Origin: Salminus brasiliensis | Lineage: Eukaryota; Chordata; Actinopteri; Characiformes; Bryconidae | Direction of reading: 5' to 3' | Length of the DNA stretch: 64,000 nucleotides | Assembly: GCF_030463535.1 (NCBI RefSeq) | Contig: NC_132893.1 | Span: forward strand, 36,183,337-36,247,336 | Part shown: piece by piece, positions 28,687-57,300 of the stretch | Position numbering within the stretch: the stretch's first letter is position 1 | Layout: the number at the start of each line of letters is the position of its first letter | Program-made: the position numbers and the translations under genes | Notes under the pieces: generated by a model | The model's input: only the letters and a program-made list of their open reading frames with translations | Told to the model about the DNA's origin: nothing | Databases searched by the model: none

Positions 28687-31600
28687 AGTTTGCACTAGAA
28701 ACTTCAAGACTAATATATTTTTTTAGTTTTTTTAGTTGAACACCATAGCAACCATTGTGCAACCGCTTAGCATCTGGGATACCATAGCATCCACCTTTGT
28801 TACCATCTTTGATACCAACCACCTACCAACCACTTAGCACCCCTATAGCAGCTGGCTAGCTAAAACACCATAGCAACCACCTGCAATACCATAGTAACCA
28901 TAGCAGTTGCTTTAGCACTTTAGCTGCAAATGGCCACTTTAATGGAAACACCTACCTTGTGCTTCTTCTCATTGTCCACTTTATTGGAAACTTTACAGCT
29001 CTACGATACAGGTGTGCAGTTACAGACAGAGCTCCGTCTGTTGCTGCAGTTTATCAGACCACTCTACTCCTTTCATAATCAGACCAAAACGTCTCTGTGA
29101 TCTTCACAGATAAAGATCTGGAAGGTGGTCTATAAGAGTGTGTGTTGTGGTCACAGGTTTGGGCAGATTTCTGATTGTTTCCCAGTCAGTGGTGGAGGTA
29201 TTGTCTCTGAGCTGAGGAGCAGAAAGGGGAGAGCTCTGCATGAGGATGTAGAACAGCAGGATCTAATTTAGTGATGTCACCGTCTGTCTCGATGCAGAAG
29301 ATAAAGCTGAGTGGAGTTCAGCATTGCAGGGGGATTTCCAGAGAAAGAAATAAAGGAAGAAATGAGGGGGGGGGGGGGGGGTGCAGGGTTGGGTGGAGTG
29401 GTCGGAGCACTGATCTCATATGGAAAACACTTTTCTACTCTTCAACCCTGTGCCAAACTAATCAATGGTCTGCTTCCCGTCTCTCCACAGAACATAAAGA
29501 GCCTTCTTCAAAGGTGAGCCGGAGCTCTGCGACTCTGAGAGTCGGTCGGTTTTCACATCCTAATGTTCTGTCCGCGAGAAGCTGTGACTGGTTACTAAGC
29601 TGTTTGGTGTTATTGTTGTCTGTTGTGTGATCCAGGCAGCCGCTGAAGTTTGAGAGGCCGGCCCTGACCCCCCCGCAGCTGTGTGAAGGCCGCTTTGCCG
29701 GACCGCTGCAATACCGTGTCTGGAAATCCCTGAAAGGAAGCATCTACCCAGGTTTCCCATTTTCCCCTAGCAGCACACACACGTTAAACAATGGAGAGTG
29801 GCCACTAATAACCCATTGTATAACACTGTCCTGCACTTACAGATTTGACCCCTCTGAGGGTCTCAGTGTGGTCAGAGTGCCAGTATCACACTGTGAGGTC
29901 AGAACACACTAAACTATAATAGATCCTTTACAGCGGATACTATATAACTGTACTAACTATAACTGTAGTGGATGCTGGACCCTGAATAATATTAAGTAGA
30001 TACTGAATTATTCATAATGGATCATGAATAATTGGTTGGTTGGAGTGGTCTGACTTCTGATCTCATAGTGAATACTGCAAAATACATAGTGTAAACTGCA
30101 TGATTCATAACTACTGAATTATACAAAGTGGACACTGAATGATTGACTTATAATGGATAATGAATAATTCATAATGGACAATTAATAATTCATAATGGAT
30201 CGAATGGACTGAATTATTCATAATGGATTCTGAATAATTAATAATGAATACTGAATTATTCATAATGGACACTGAATAATTCATAAAGGACAATTAAGAA
30301 TTCATAATGGATACGGAATTATTCATAATGGATACGGAATTATTCATAATGGATACGGAATTATTCATAATGGACAATTAATAATTTATAATGGATACTG
30401 AATTATTCATAATGGATACTGAATAATTCATAATAGATGATGAATAATTCATAAAGGACAATTAATAATTCATAATGGATACTGAATTATTCATAATGGA
30501 TACTGAATAATTCATAATAGATGACGAATAATTCATAAAGGACAATTAATAATTCATAATGGATACTGAATTATTTATAATGGATAATGAATAATTCATA
30601 ATGGACAATTATTAATTCATAATGGTTACTGAATAATTCATAATAGATCATGAATACATAATAATAGACTATTAATAACTAATAATGGATACTTAATTAT
30701 TAATTGTGTGGTTGGTGTGGCGCAGCAGATAAAACCACTAGCTGCCAGTGAGCTATTACACCCCCCATGTGGGAGACCAGGGTTTGATTCCCAGTCTGGT
30801 TGACTGTATGCTGCGCTACACCAATAAGCCCTGGGCAAGACTCCTAACACTACATTGGCCCACCTGTGTAATACGACTAACCTTGTAAGTCGCTCTGGAT
30901 AAGAGCGTCAGCTAAATGCCATAAATGAAAATGTAATAATAGATAATGAATCATTCATAATGTACAAATAATAATTCATAATGGATATAGAATTATTTAT
31001 AATTGATACTGAAATATTCATAATGGATCATGAATAATTGGTTGGTTGGAGTGGCCTGACTTCTGATCTCATAGTGAATACTGCAAAATACATAGTGGAA
31101 ACTGCATGATTCATAACTACTGAATTATACACAGTACATGCTAAATAATTCATAGAGGACCCTTTATAATAGAAAGTGGACACTGAATAAGTCATAATAG
31201 ATACTGAATAATTCATATAATGAATAATGTAGATACTGAATAGTATGTAGTGTGATGTGGTGCAGCTTCACGTGTCTCGGAGGAAGGCTGTGCTAGCCTT
31301 TACTATCCCAGGGATGGCAGCATTGTAGGATAAGTTCCAGATGGTAGGGGGACCGGAATGACATAAAAACAAATTAGTTTGGGGGACATTGGGACATTGT
31401 GTCCACTGTTTTGCTTCTAACCACATATTTGTTTCTCTGCAGTGCCGTCAGCCATCACCTTTAACTCCAGCACAGCCAACCCATGGCTCAGCCTGACCCC
31501 GTCTCTGACCTGCGTCCGCTACCAGACCTTCAACAGCTCAGTGCAGGATAACCCTCAGCGCTTTAACGCAGCGCTCTCGCTGCTGGGCAGTCAGGGCTTC

Positions 31601-31987
31601 ACCCATGGCCGGCACTACTGGGAGATTGAGGTGTACAGCAGTGCTGTGTGGACGGTGGGCGTGGCCAGAGAGTCTGTCCCCCGGAAAGGAGTCATCAAAG
31701 CCATGCCGGTCAACGGCTTCTGGACCATTTCTCTGTCCTATGGCGTGCAGTACATGGCTGGAACGTCGCCCCCTACTGTCCTGTCCCTGGACGAGCAGCT
31801 GGACCGGATCGGTGTGTATCTGGACTACAGGAGGGGCCTGGTGTCTTTCTACAACGCCGAGAGCATGACACACCTCTACACGTTCCAGGACACGTTCACC
31901 GAAACACTCTATCCATACTTCAACCTTGGATTCTTAGACAAAGTTCACGAAAACGAGCCTCTAAAAGTCTTCATGCCCAAAATCTGA
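25257..31987 (+). CDS. TRIM-family RING E3 ubiquitin ligase, TRIM69-like
   Basis: Six exons: 25257-25823, 26909-27004, 28338-28571, 29491-29513, 29636-29751 and 31443-31987 (567, 96, 234, 23, 116 and 545 nt). The frame joins throughout to give 526 residues. The 96-234-23-116 exon pattern is classic for PRY-SPRY TRIM genes. Domains: RING (C3HC4) at about 52-98, starting CSICLDLFKQPVSLPCDHTF; one B-box at about 145-182 (CGRHCEELKLYC...HRAH); coiled coil at about 190-300; PRY-SPRY at about 315-526 with HYWEIEV, WTVGVARES and YLDYRRGLVSFYNAE. The C-terminal domain most resembles TRIM69 as I recall it, but fish have many TRIM paralogues, so I give no symbol. The expected role is E2-dependent ubiquitin transfer, with the SPRY domain choosing the target. 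I chose ATG 25257; three more in-frame ATGs follow before the RING. The donor after exon 5 (G|GTTTCC) is weak. Introns 1, 2 and 5 carry tandem repeats. Confidence 0.93.
26148..26622. repeat. 42-bp minisatellite in TRIM intron 1
   Basis: About eleven copies of gcacaatgtaggtgtttcta followed by ataaagtggccagtgagtgg. The unit core (tttctaataaagtggccagt) resembles the end of a common fish DNA transposon, and a related piece occurs near 28930-28990. Long shadow frames on both strands are repeat artefacts. Confidence 0.93.
27175..28228. repeat. 30-34-bp minisatellite in TRIM intron 2
   Basis: About 33 copies of acccaccatcacatctacag followed by tacactcctg, with or without an inserted actg. It fills most of intron 2 (27005-28337). 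The unit on the plus (sense) strand ends tctacag, which resembles a splice acceptor, so the intron contains dozens of decoy YAG sites. Confidence 0.95.
28579..28681. repeat. CA microsatellite in TRIM intron 3
   Basis: (CA)n with TCACACA steps, starting eight bases past the donor of TRIM exon 3. Confidence 0.95.
29990..31235. repeat. 21-bp minisatellite in TRIM intron 5, split by a SINE
   Basis: Tandem 21-bp units, ggatactgaataattcataat with variants, on the plus strand, interrupted at about 30706-30937 by a SINE. The same unit occurs at 39140-39700 in a bmp1 intron as its reverse complement. Confidence 0.9.
30706..30937 (+). mobile_element. tRNA-derived SINE
   Basis: Has a pol III A box (tggcgcagcag, 30718-30728, fits TRGYNNARNNG) and a B box (ggtttgattcc, 30781-30791, one change from consensus). 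The 3' tail gtaagtcgctctggataaga, then gcgtcagctaaatgcc and a short A/T-rich end, is typical of fish tRNA-SINEs. It sits within the 21-bp array. Confidence 0.8.
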
Positions 31988-32971
31988 AAAGGTCAGAAGT
32001 TTGGAGACACTCTTCTGATTTTGTTTGTTTATTTTAAATGATGTAAAAAACATTACAATCAGTGATCAAATATGCACATCATTTACAAAAGCTAACACTG
32101 TGTTGATGAATATACAGTATTTCATGCATATGCAAATGATTTACATATTTAAATGAAGCACATTTAGTGCAACACTTTTATCAGGGCATACTTCCAGTAT
32201 TTCGTGGTATAAAGAGCAGGATTCACCTGATTATCTTTCTACTGTTTAAAGCCAGGGTGCAGATCTGCTCTAGGTGGGAGGGCGATCAACATAGGCTGGC
32301 AATTTATACACAAAGCTAGGTGATCAAGAATCACATAGAAATGAACCCCTTTGCACAGAACGGCTTATTACTCAGTAACTACAGAGGCCTGCCGGCGGAC
32401 CATAGGCTGTTTAAGGGGTTAATAATACAATATACAGTACTGTTCAGAGGTTTTAGGCCCCTAATCCCATTATTCTAAATAATGTCTCTTAGCTGTAGAA
32501 ACTCACAGTAGAACAGAAACATATTCCTCTGAAGAAAGTACGGGAGATTGAGTCTGAAGAACAAATCTTGTTTAACTCCATCAGCAACATTTGCACAGTA
32601 CTGTATGTGGTGATATCTGTTCAGTACAGAGACGTAGTTCTGTGCCAAAAGCCTGTTTTTTCATGGTGCTGTAAATATTATTATTAGCTAATTACCTCAA
32701 TATTGAAGAATGTAAAGGTAATAAACTGCCCACAATCCCCAAAATGATCCCACCCTCCCTTTTGGCTTCAAGGTGGGTTTAAACACCTGAAAGGTCAAAG
32801 TGCAGATGAGTACTAGCAGCACAACAAAGGGAGAAGATGGGCGTTGCCTTGACAAGGCCAGGCTACTATGGAAAAGCTAGATATACCCAAACTTTTGATG
32901 GGCAGTATTCTTAGCTCTCACTGATGTCTGGAGGTATATATATATATATGACATCACATACTTTTACAATA
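31988..32971 (+). other. TRIM 3' UTR and downstream DNA
   Basis: No coding content. AATAAA at 32720-32725 is a candidate polyadenylation signal for the TRIM gene, giving a 3' UTR of about 0.75 kb. This is inference from position only. Confidence 0.4.
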
Positions 32972-33586
32972 CACTATATGTCCAAATGTTTGTGGACACC
33001 CTTTCTAATGAACACATTCAGCTACTTTAAGCTGCACACATTGCTGACACTGATGTGCTAATGCACACACACACACATACACACACACATACAGCTTGTC
33101 TAATCCCTGTAGAGGAGAAGTACTGCCAATAGAATAGGACTCTCTGAAGCAGATCAATAAACATGACCCTATTGGCACCATGCTGTCTAATGCCAGGTGT
33201 GGTCTAGAGGGGTATAACGCCCATCAGCCAACAAGCTCATGTGGGGCTTAATGGATATACATGGGCTAGGTGGGTTCCAGATGGGCATGAGCTCTGAGTG
33301 GGTTTGTGCATGTGTTGTTATTGGAACCCATCAGTGCATTGATGGTGCTTTATCCAGTGTTTTTGGAATGAGTTTGGGAGTTGAGGATTGGGAACATGAC
33401 CTGACCTCACTAACGCTCTTGTAGCTGAATGTAATCAAATCCTCACAGCAATGTTCCTGCAAAATCTTCTCTGGACAGTAGAGACAGTTACTCCAACAAA
33501 TGCAGGAGGAACTCTTTTTAATATTGTTGACTTCTGATGAAACAGTGAATGAGGTGTGGCAGGTGTCCCAATACTTTTGTCCAGTG
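32972..33586. mobile_element. MITE family M copy
   Basis: Left end cactatatgtccaaatgttt after TA at 32970; right end gtgtcccaatacttttgtcc then agtg. The inner part contains the shared core (ggggtataa, gctgaatgtaatcaaatcct, ctctggacagtagagacagt). The ends are imperfect inverted repeats of about 29 bp. No transposase. Confidence 0.8.
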
Positions 33587-35732
33587 AACACAAAGCACAG
33601 GACTGTGACTTGTGAAAGGGCAAGGCCTGAGTATCTGTGCAGTATTATAATTAAAGTCGATATTAGAGATCAATCCTGATACCCTGATTGATCACTAAAC
33701 TGCACCTTTAAGGTTTAGGTTTAGAGCTAGAGTAAAGCTACGGTGAATGTAGTACATTTTTATTTGAAGGTCGAGTCAGGACAAGCAAACTTCTACAGTG
33801 GACCATTATAAGGTGTTATAAATCAGGGGTGGACAAAGAAGAGTACTTCTGTAGTTCATGAGTCTCCCACTGTTTACTTTGGAGGTCTTACAGTACAGTA
33901 ACAGTGTGTGAAACTACCTCCACCATGTTTGGAAGCAGTACTTTAGCCTGGCTAGCTCTCACTGTGAGCTGAAGTTGATCTGCTTTTTCAAAGTAATTTT
34001 ACTTTTGTAATTTCTTTTGTATTTTATCTGAAGTAATATTTTACTGAGAGTATGTATTTACTGACTCGTGTGCATAGGTACTGCACTTCATCCACCCCTG
34101 ATTAGATATATAGTATTACTGAATAAGGTTATGACTCCCAGGCTGGTCCTGGGTCAGATATACAATACCTATTCAGAGCCTGTGTTCTCAAAGCATCCCA
34201 GCGTTACACGGCTGATCCTGGATCAGCTCCAGAGCCCGATGGAGGACCCCCTCTACCCTCTGAGATGCTGCGAGACTGCAGGCTCTTTGTAAACGAACAT
34301 GTTAGTTATGAGGACTTCGCCTGTGCAGTACTTCAGGAAAGTCATGTGTGTTTTTAACTGTGTTAAATAACTGTTATGATATTTTTATGATATTTGCTGT
34401 TATGATCTGAATGAAGAGACTCTTTTAACATCACAGTCTGTCAGGTTATGAAATGACAGCTGTGACTGATCAGATTTAGAGTTTTTAGTCTGAACTGAAC
34501 CTAAAGGATTGTTCAGCCACACCAAAATGCAGTCGATCAGCAAAACCAGGTCTGGAGTCTGAAATGTGCTCCTGCAGGGGGCAGTAGAGTTTTACTATGG
34601 CTCAAGTACAGGGCTAATTGTTGGGGTATAAGCATCTATTACATGTTAACTACATTAGCCTCGTAGCTCCAGGGCTAATTGGTGGGGTAAATGCTCCCTG
34701 TGCTTATTAGCTACATTAGCCTCGTAGCTCCAGTGTGGAACTGTTTGGGCTGATGACTACATTTTTGGTGAACTATCACTTTAAAGATCTCAGCAGGTCT
34801 CTGAGAGGATCTGCTGGAAGACACGCTGTGGAGAGTTCAGATCCAGATGTTTTATGAGGGAATGTATCGACACCAGCAGCAGGAAATGATGTATAACCCT
34901 TTACACTCAGATCAATAAAATAAGCCTGCCAGCAAACTCTGAGTTCAGGAGCGTTATTCTGAAGATCTGATGAAGATGAAGGTGATTAGTAATGAAGCTT
35001 CAACAGGGTTTCTTTTTTGGTTGTCATTAATGTTGTATACTACTTTATGTATAAAAGGTTCTATATCTTATTATTATTATTATTATTATTATTATTCTAT
35101 CAGCTTCATGACATTATTCTGCAAAGTTAGATCAGACAGAACAAAGTCTAATCCCCCAAACCCAAACAAAGTCTGGAATTATTAAACTCCGGAATCTACT
35201 CTATTATACGTTTATTTACATTCAGGAGTAATTATATGCAATTACATAATTCTTCACACTGTAAATGACGACTCTCTATTGTGTTCAATTTCCACTCTGA
35301 ATGAGGAGTTTCAGTTCGGCCATCTGACACTAGGGGGCACACATGATCTTTCATGCTGAAGAGGTGAGTGATGGAAGGGTTGGATGGAGTTTGAGAGTGT
35401 GTAGGAGATGAAGATCAGGCTTTAGTCTAATCATCATCTTCAGCTGAGACTGAGAGAGCTGAGAGTTATGGAGGAGAAATTCAGTCGCTGAATTAAAGAG
35501 TTTTGGATTTTGTTAACTTACCTTACTGACCTTTACCACAACAACAATAATAATATATATATATATATATACGCACGCATTGTCAAGACATGATCTACAC
35601 TTGTAAAAAAATATTTTACAATATTATATAATTTGTTAATATTTAAATGGTCCTATTAACCAAAAACAGTGATATATGTAAATGAGTTCTGCTCTGATTG
35701 GAAGTTTAGTCTCAGATATTGTGCCGCAAAAT
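33587..35732. other. Intergenic, no gene seen
   Basis: Between the convergent TRIM and bmp1 genes. Contains two diverged, inverted monomers of the 53-bp satellite at about 34618-34735 (gctacattagcctcgtagct, ggctaattggtgggg) and a (TTA)n run near 35068. No exon-like open frame. Confidence 0.55.
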
Positions 35733-35880
35733 GGGTGTAACTGAACTGCTGTAGGCTAAATAGGTGGGGCTAAACTGCTGTAGACTGAATGGGTGGGGCT
35801 AAACTGCTGTAGGCTGAATGGGTGGGGCTAAACTGCTGTAGGCTGAATGGGTGGGGCTAAACTGCTGTAGGCTGAATAGT
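35733..35880. repeat. 29-bp tandem repeat, about 5 copies
   Basis: Unit gctgtaggctgaatgggtgg then ggctaaact. A lone copy of the unit occurs at 63260-63290. Confidence 0.9.
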
Positions 35881-35933
35881 GCGAACAGTGAGATGGAAAT
35901 AAGGGGCGAGGCAGGTTTATCTTGGAAGATGTT

Positions 35934-35939
35934 TTTATT
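35934..35939 (-). promoter_or_regulatory. bmp1: Candidate bmp1 polyadenylation signal (AATAAA)
   Basis: AATAAA on the minus strand about 615 nt past the bmp1 stop, just before the 29-bp tandem repeat. Position-based inference. Confidence 0.35.
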
Positions 35940-36552
35940 AGTCCTTTAAAATCACACTGATTTTCCTTCTGTTTTTTTCTGCAAAGCGTGACGGGGTGGT
36001 GACACTGACCATTTTGAGTGTAGGAGCTGCTTTTAAAGCAATCAAAAAGATTCATAAAATCCCCAAAACTCAAATCCCACTCTATGGGCAGAGGATTCAA
36101 ACTGCTGACCAGTAGCCTGGTGGTGAGAGGGGTGGAGCTCCAGTCTCTCGTGAGGCAGGATGGGATTCTGTAAAGCTTGTCCAACCTCCCAACAGTAGCT
36201 ATGGAAGAACATAGCGGTAGGCGGAGCCTGGAAAGATCAGTGTCTCTGTTGCTCCACCCCTCTATCAGCATCTGCTTGGAGGCCTTCTGTTTAAAAGCAT
36301 GCTATCAGTGAACTGTTTAAAGGACTATTTAGGGGGCGCTGTGTGGTCACACCCCACCCTCATAAGGCTGCTCTCTCTCTGCCGCCCTTCAGAGGGTTTA
36401 AACCAGTTAAATCAGAGTAAAGCAGCTGAGGAGAGAGCTGGTGAGCGGGTTTGTGGAGAGAGAACCCCAAGAGACAGCTCTGGTGGGGGTGTTTGGGGGT
36501 CCTGGTCTGCTGTGTTCTTCTCTGGAGCATCCCCACCACTTTAAGAGCGACC

Positions 36553-54300
<17,748 letters not shown>

Positions 54301-54330
54301 CTTTAACAAACAAGGTGAGTTTATAATCAG

Positions 54331-57300
54331 CGTTCAGAGTGTTCAGAGAGTGTTCAGAGAGGGTTCAGAGAGAGTTCAGAGAGTGTTCAGAGAGTGTTCA
54401 GAGAGGGTTCAGAGAGAGTTCAGAGAGAGTTCAGAGAGTGTTCAGAGAGAGTTCAGAGAGAGTTCAGAGAGAGTTCAGAGAGTGTTCAGAGAGAGTTCAG
54501 AGAGCGTTCAGAGAGAGTTCAGAGAGTGTTCAGAGAGAGTTCAGAGAGTGTCAAGATAGTGTTCAGAGAGTGTTCAGAGAGAGTTCAGAGAGTGTTCAGA
54601 GAGTGTTAAGATAGTGTTCAGAGAGAGTTCAGAGAGCGATCAGAGAGCGTTCAGAGAGCGTTCAGAGAGTTCAGAGAGAGTTCAGAGAGTGTTCAGAGAG
54701 CGATCAGAGAGCGATCAGAGAGAGTTCAGAGAGCGATCAGAGAGTGTTCAGAGATCCTCTTCATCCAGAGCGATGTCCCCCAGAAAGGCAGCTTTAACAA
54801 ACAAGGTGAGTTTATAATCAGCGTTCAGAGAGTTCAGAGAGTGTTCAGAGAGTGTTCAGAGAGGGTTCAGAGAGAGTTCAGAGAGAGTTCAGAGAGGGTT
54901 CAGAGAGAGTTCAGAGAGAGTTCAGAGAGAGTTCAGAGAGTGTTCAGAGAGGGTTCAGAGAGAGTTCAGAGAGAGTTCAGAGAGGGTTCAGAGAGAGTTC
55001 AGAGAGCGTTCAGAGAGAGTTCAGAGAGTGTTCAGAGAGAGTTCAGAGAGTGTCAAGATAGTGTTCAGAGAGTGTTCAGAGAGAGTTCAGAGAGTGTTAA
55101 GATAGTGTTCAGAGAGAGTTCAGAGAGCGATCAGAGAGCGTTCAGAGAGCGTTCAGAGAGCGTTCAGAGAGTTCAGAGAGTGTTCAGAGAGCGATCAGAG
55201 AGCGATCAGAGAGAGTTCAGAGAGCGTTTAGAAAGAGTTCAGAGAGTTCAGAGAGCGATCAGAGAGCGTTCAGAGAGCGTTCAGAGAGCGTTCAGAGAGT
55301 TCAGAGAGAGTTCAGAGAGTGTTCAGAGAGCGATCAGAGAGAGTTCAGAGAGCGATCAGAGAGCGATCAGAGAGCGTTCAGAGAGTTCAGAGAGCGTTCA
55401 GAGAGCGTTCAGAGAGCGATCAGAGAGCGTTCAGAGAGCGTTCAGATAGCATTCAGAGAGCGTTCAGAGAGCAATCAGAGAGCGTTCAGTGAGCGTTCAG
55501 TGAGCGTTCATATAGCATTCAGAGAGCGTTCATAGAGCGATCAGAGAGCGTTCAGAGAGCGTTCAGAGAGCGTTCAGAGAGCGATCAGAGAGCGATCAGA
55601 GAGCGTTCAGTGAGCGTTCATATAGCATTCAGAGAGCGTTCATAGAGCGATCAGAGAGGGTTCAGAGAGCGTTCAGAGAGTGTTCAGAGAGAGTTCAGAG
55701 AGCGATCAGAGAGCGTTCAGAGAGGGTTCAGAGAGCGTTCAGAGAGTGTTCAGAGAGGGTTCAAAGAGCGATCAGAGAGCGTTCAGAGAGGGTTCAGAGA
55801 GCGTTCAGAGAGTGTTCAGAGAGTGTTCAAAGAGCGATCAGAGAGGGTTCAGAGAGCGTTCAGAGAGTGTTCAGAGAGAGTTCAGAGAGCGTTCAGAGAG
55901 CGTTCAGAGAGCGTTCAGAGAGTTCAGAGAGTGTTCAGAGAGCGATCAGAGAGCGATCAGAGAGCGTTCAGAGAGCGTTCAGAGAGCGTTCAGAGAGCGA
56001 TCAGAGAGCGTTCAGAGAGCGTTCAGAGAGCGATCAGAGAGTGTTCAGAGAGGGTTCAAAGAGCGATCAGAGAGCGATCAGAGAGCGTTCAGAGAGCGTT
56101 CAGAGAGTGTTCAAAGAGCGATCAGAGAGCGATCAGAGAGCGTTCAGAGAGGGTTCAGAGAGCGTTCAGAGAGTGTTCAGAGAGTGTTCAAAGAGCGATC
56201 ATAGAGAGTTCAGAGAGCGTTCAGAGAGCGTTCAGAGAGGGTTCAGAGAGCGTTCAGAGAGCGTTCAGAGAGTGTTCAGAGAGCGTTCAGAGAGTGTTCA
56301 GAGAGTGTTCAGAGAGTGTTCAAAGAGCGATCAGAGAGGGTTCAGAGAGGGTTCAGAGAGCGTTCAGAGAGTGTTCAGAGAGAGTTCAGAGAGCGATCAG
56401 AGAGCGATCATAGAGAGTTCAGAGAGCGTTCAGAGAGCGATCATAGAGAGTTCAGAGAGTGTTCAGAGAGAGTTCAGAGAGTGTCAAGATAGTGTTCAGA
56501 GAGTGTTCAGAGAGAGTTCAGAGAGTGTTAAGATAGTGTTCAGAGAGAGTTCAGAGAGCGATCAGAGAGCGTTCAGAGAGCGTTCAGAGAGCGTTCAGAG
56601 AGTTCAGAGAGAGTTCAGAGAGTGTTCAGAGAGCGATCAGAGAGCGATCAGAGAGAGTTCAGAGAGCGATCAGAGAGTGTTCAGAGAGTTCAGAGAGCGA
56701 TCAGAGAGCGTTCAGAGAGCGATCAGAGAGAGTTCAGAGAGCGATCAGAGAGCGATCAGAGAGCGTTCAGAGAGTTCAGAGAGCGTTCAGAGAGCGTTCA
56801 GAGAGCGATCAGAGAGCGTTCAGAGAGCGTTCAGATAGCGTTCAGAGAGCGTTCAGAGAGCAATCAGAGAGCGTTCAGTGAGCGTTCAGTGAGCGTTCAT
56901 ATAGCGTTCAGAGAGCGTTCATAGAGCGATCAGAGAGGGTTCAGAGAGCGTTCAGAGAGCGTTCAGAGAGCGATCAGAGAGCGATCAGAGAGCGTTCAGT
57001 GAGCGTTCATATAGCATTCAGAGAGCGTTCATAGAGCGATCAGAGAGGGTTCAGAGAGGGTTCAGAGAGCGTTCAGAGAGTGTTCAGAGAGAGTTCAGAG
57101 AGCGATCAGAGAGCGATCAGAGAGCGTTCAGAGAGCGTTCAGAGAGCGTTCAGAGAGTGTTCAGAGAGGGTTCAAAGAGCGATCAGAGAGCGTTCAGAGA
57201 GGGTTCAGAGAGCGTTCAGAGAGTGTTCAGAGAGTGTTCAAAGAGCGATCAGAGAGGGTTCAGAGAGGGTTCAGAGAGCGTTCAGAGAGTGTTCAGAGAG

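Noticed and set aside
54748-54830. Second real bmp1 prodomain exon
   Set aside because: It has an acceptor but no donor half, and the frame hits TGA as soon as the satellite begins. It is a duplication fragment.
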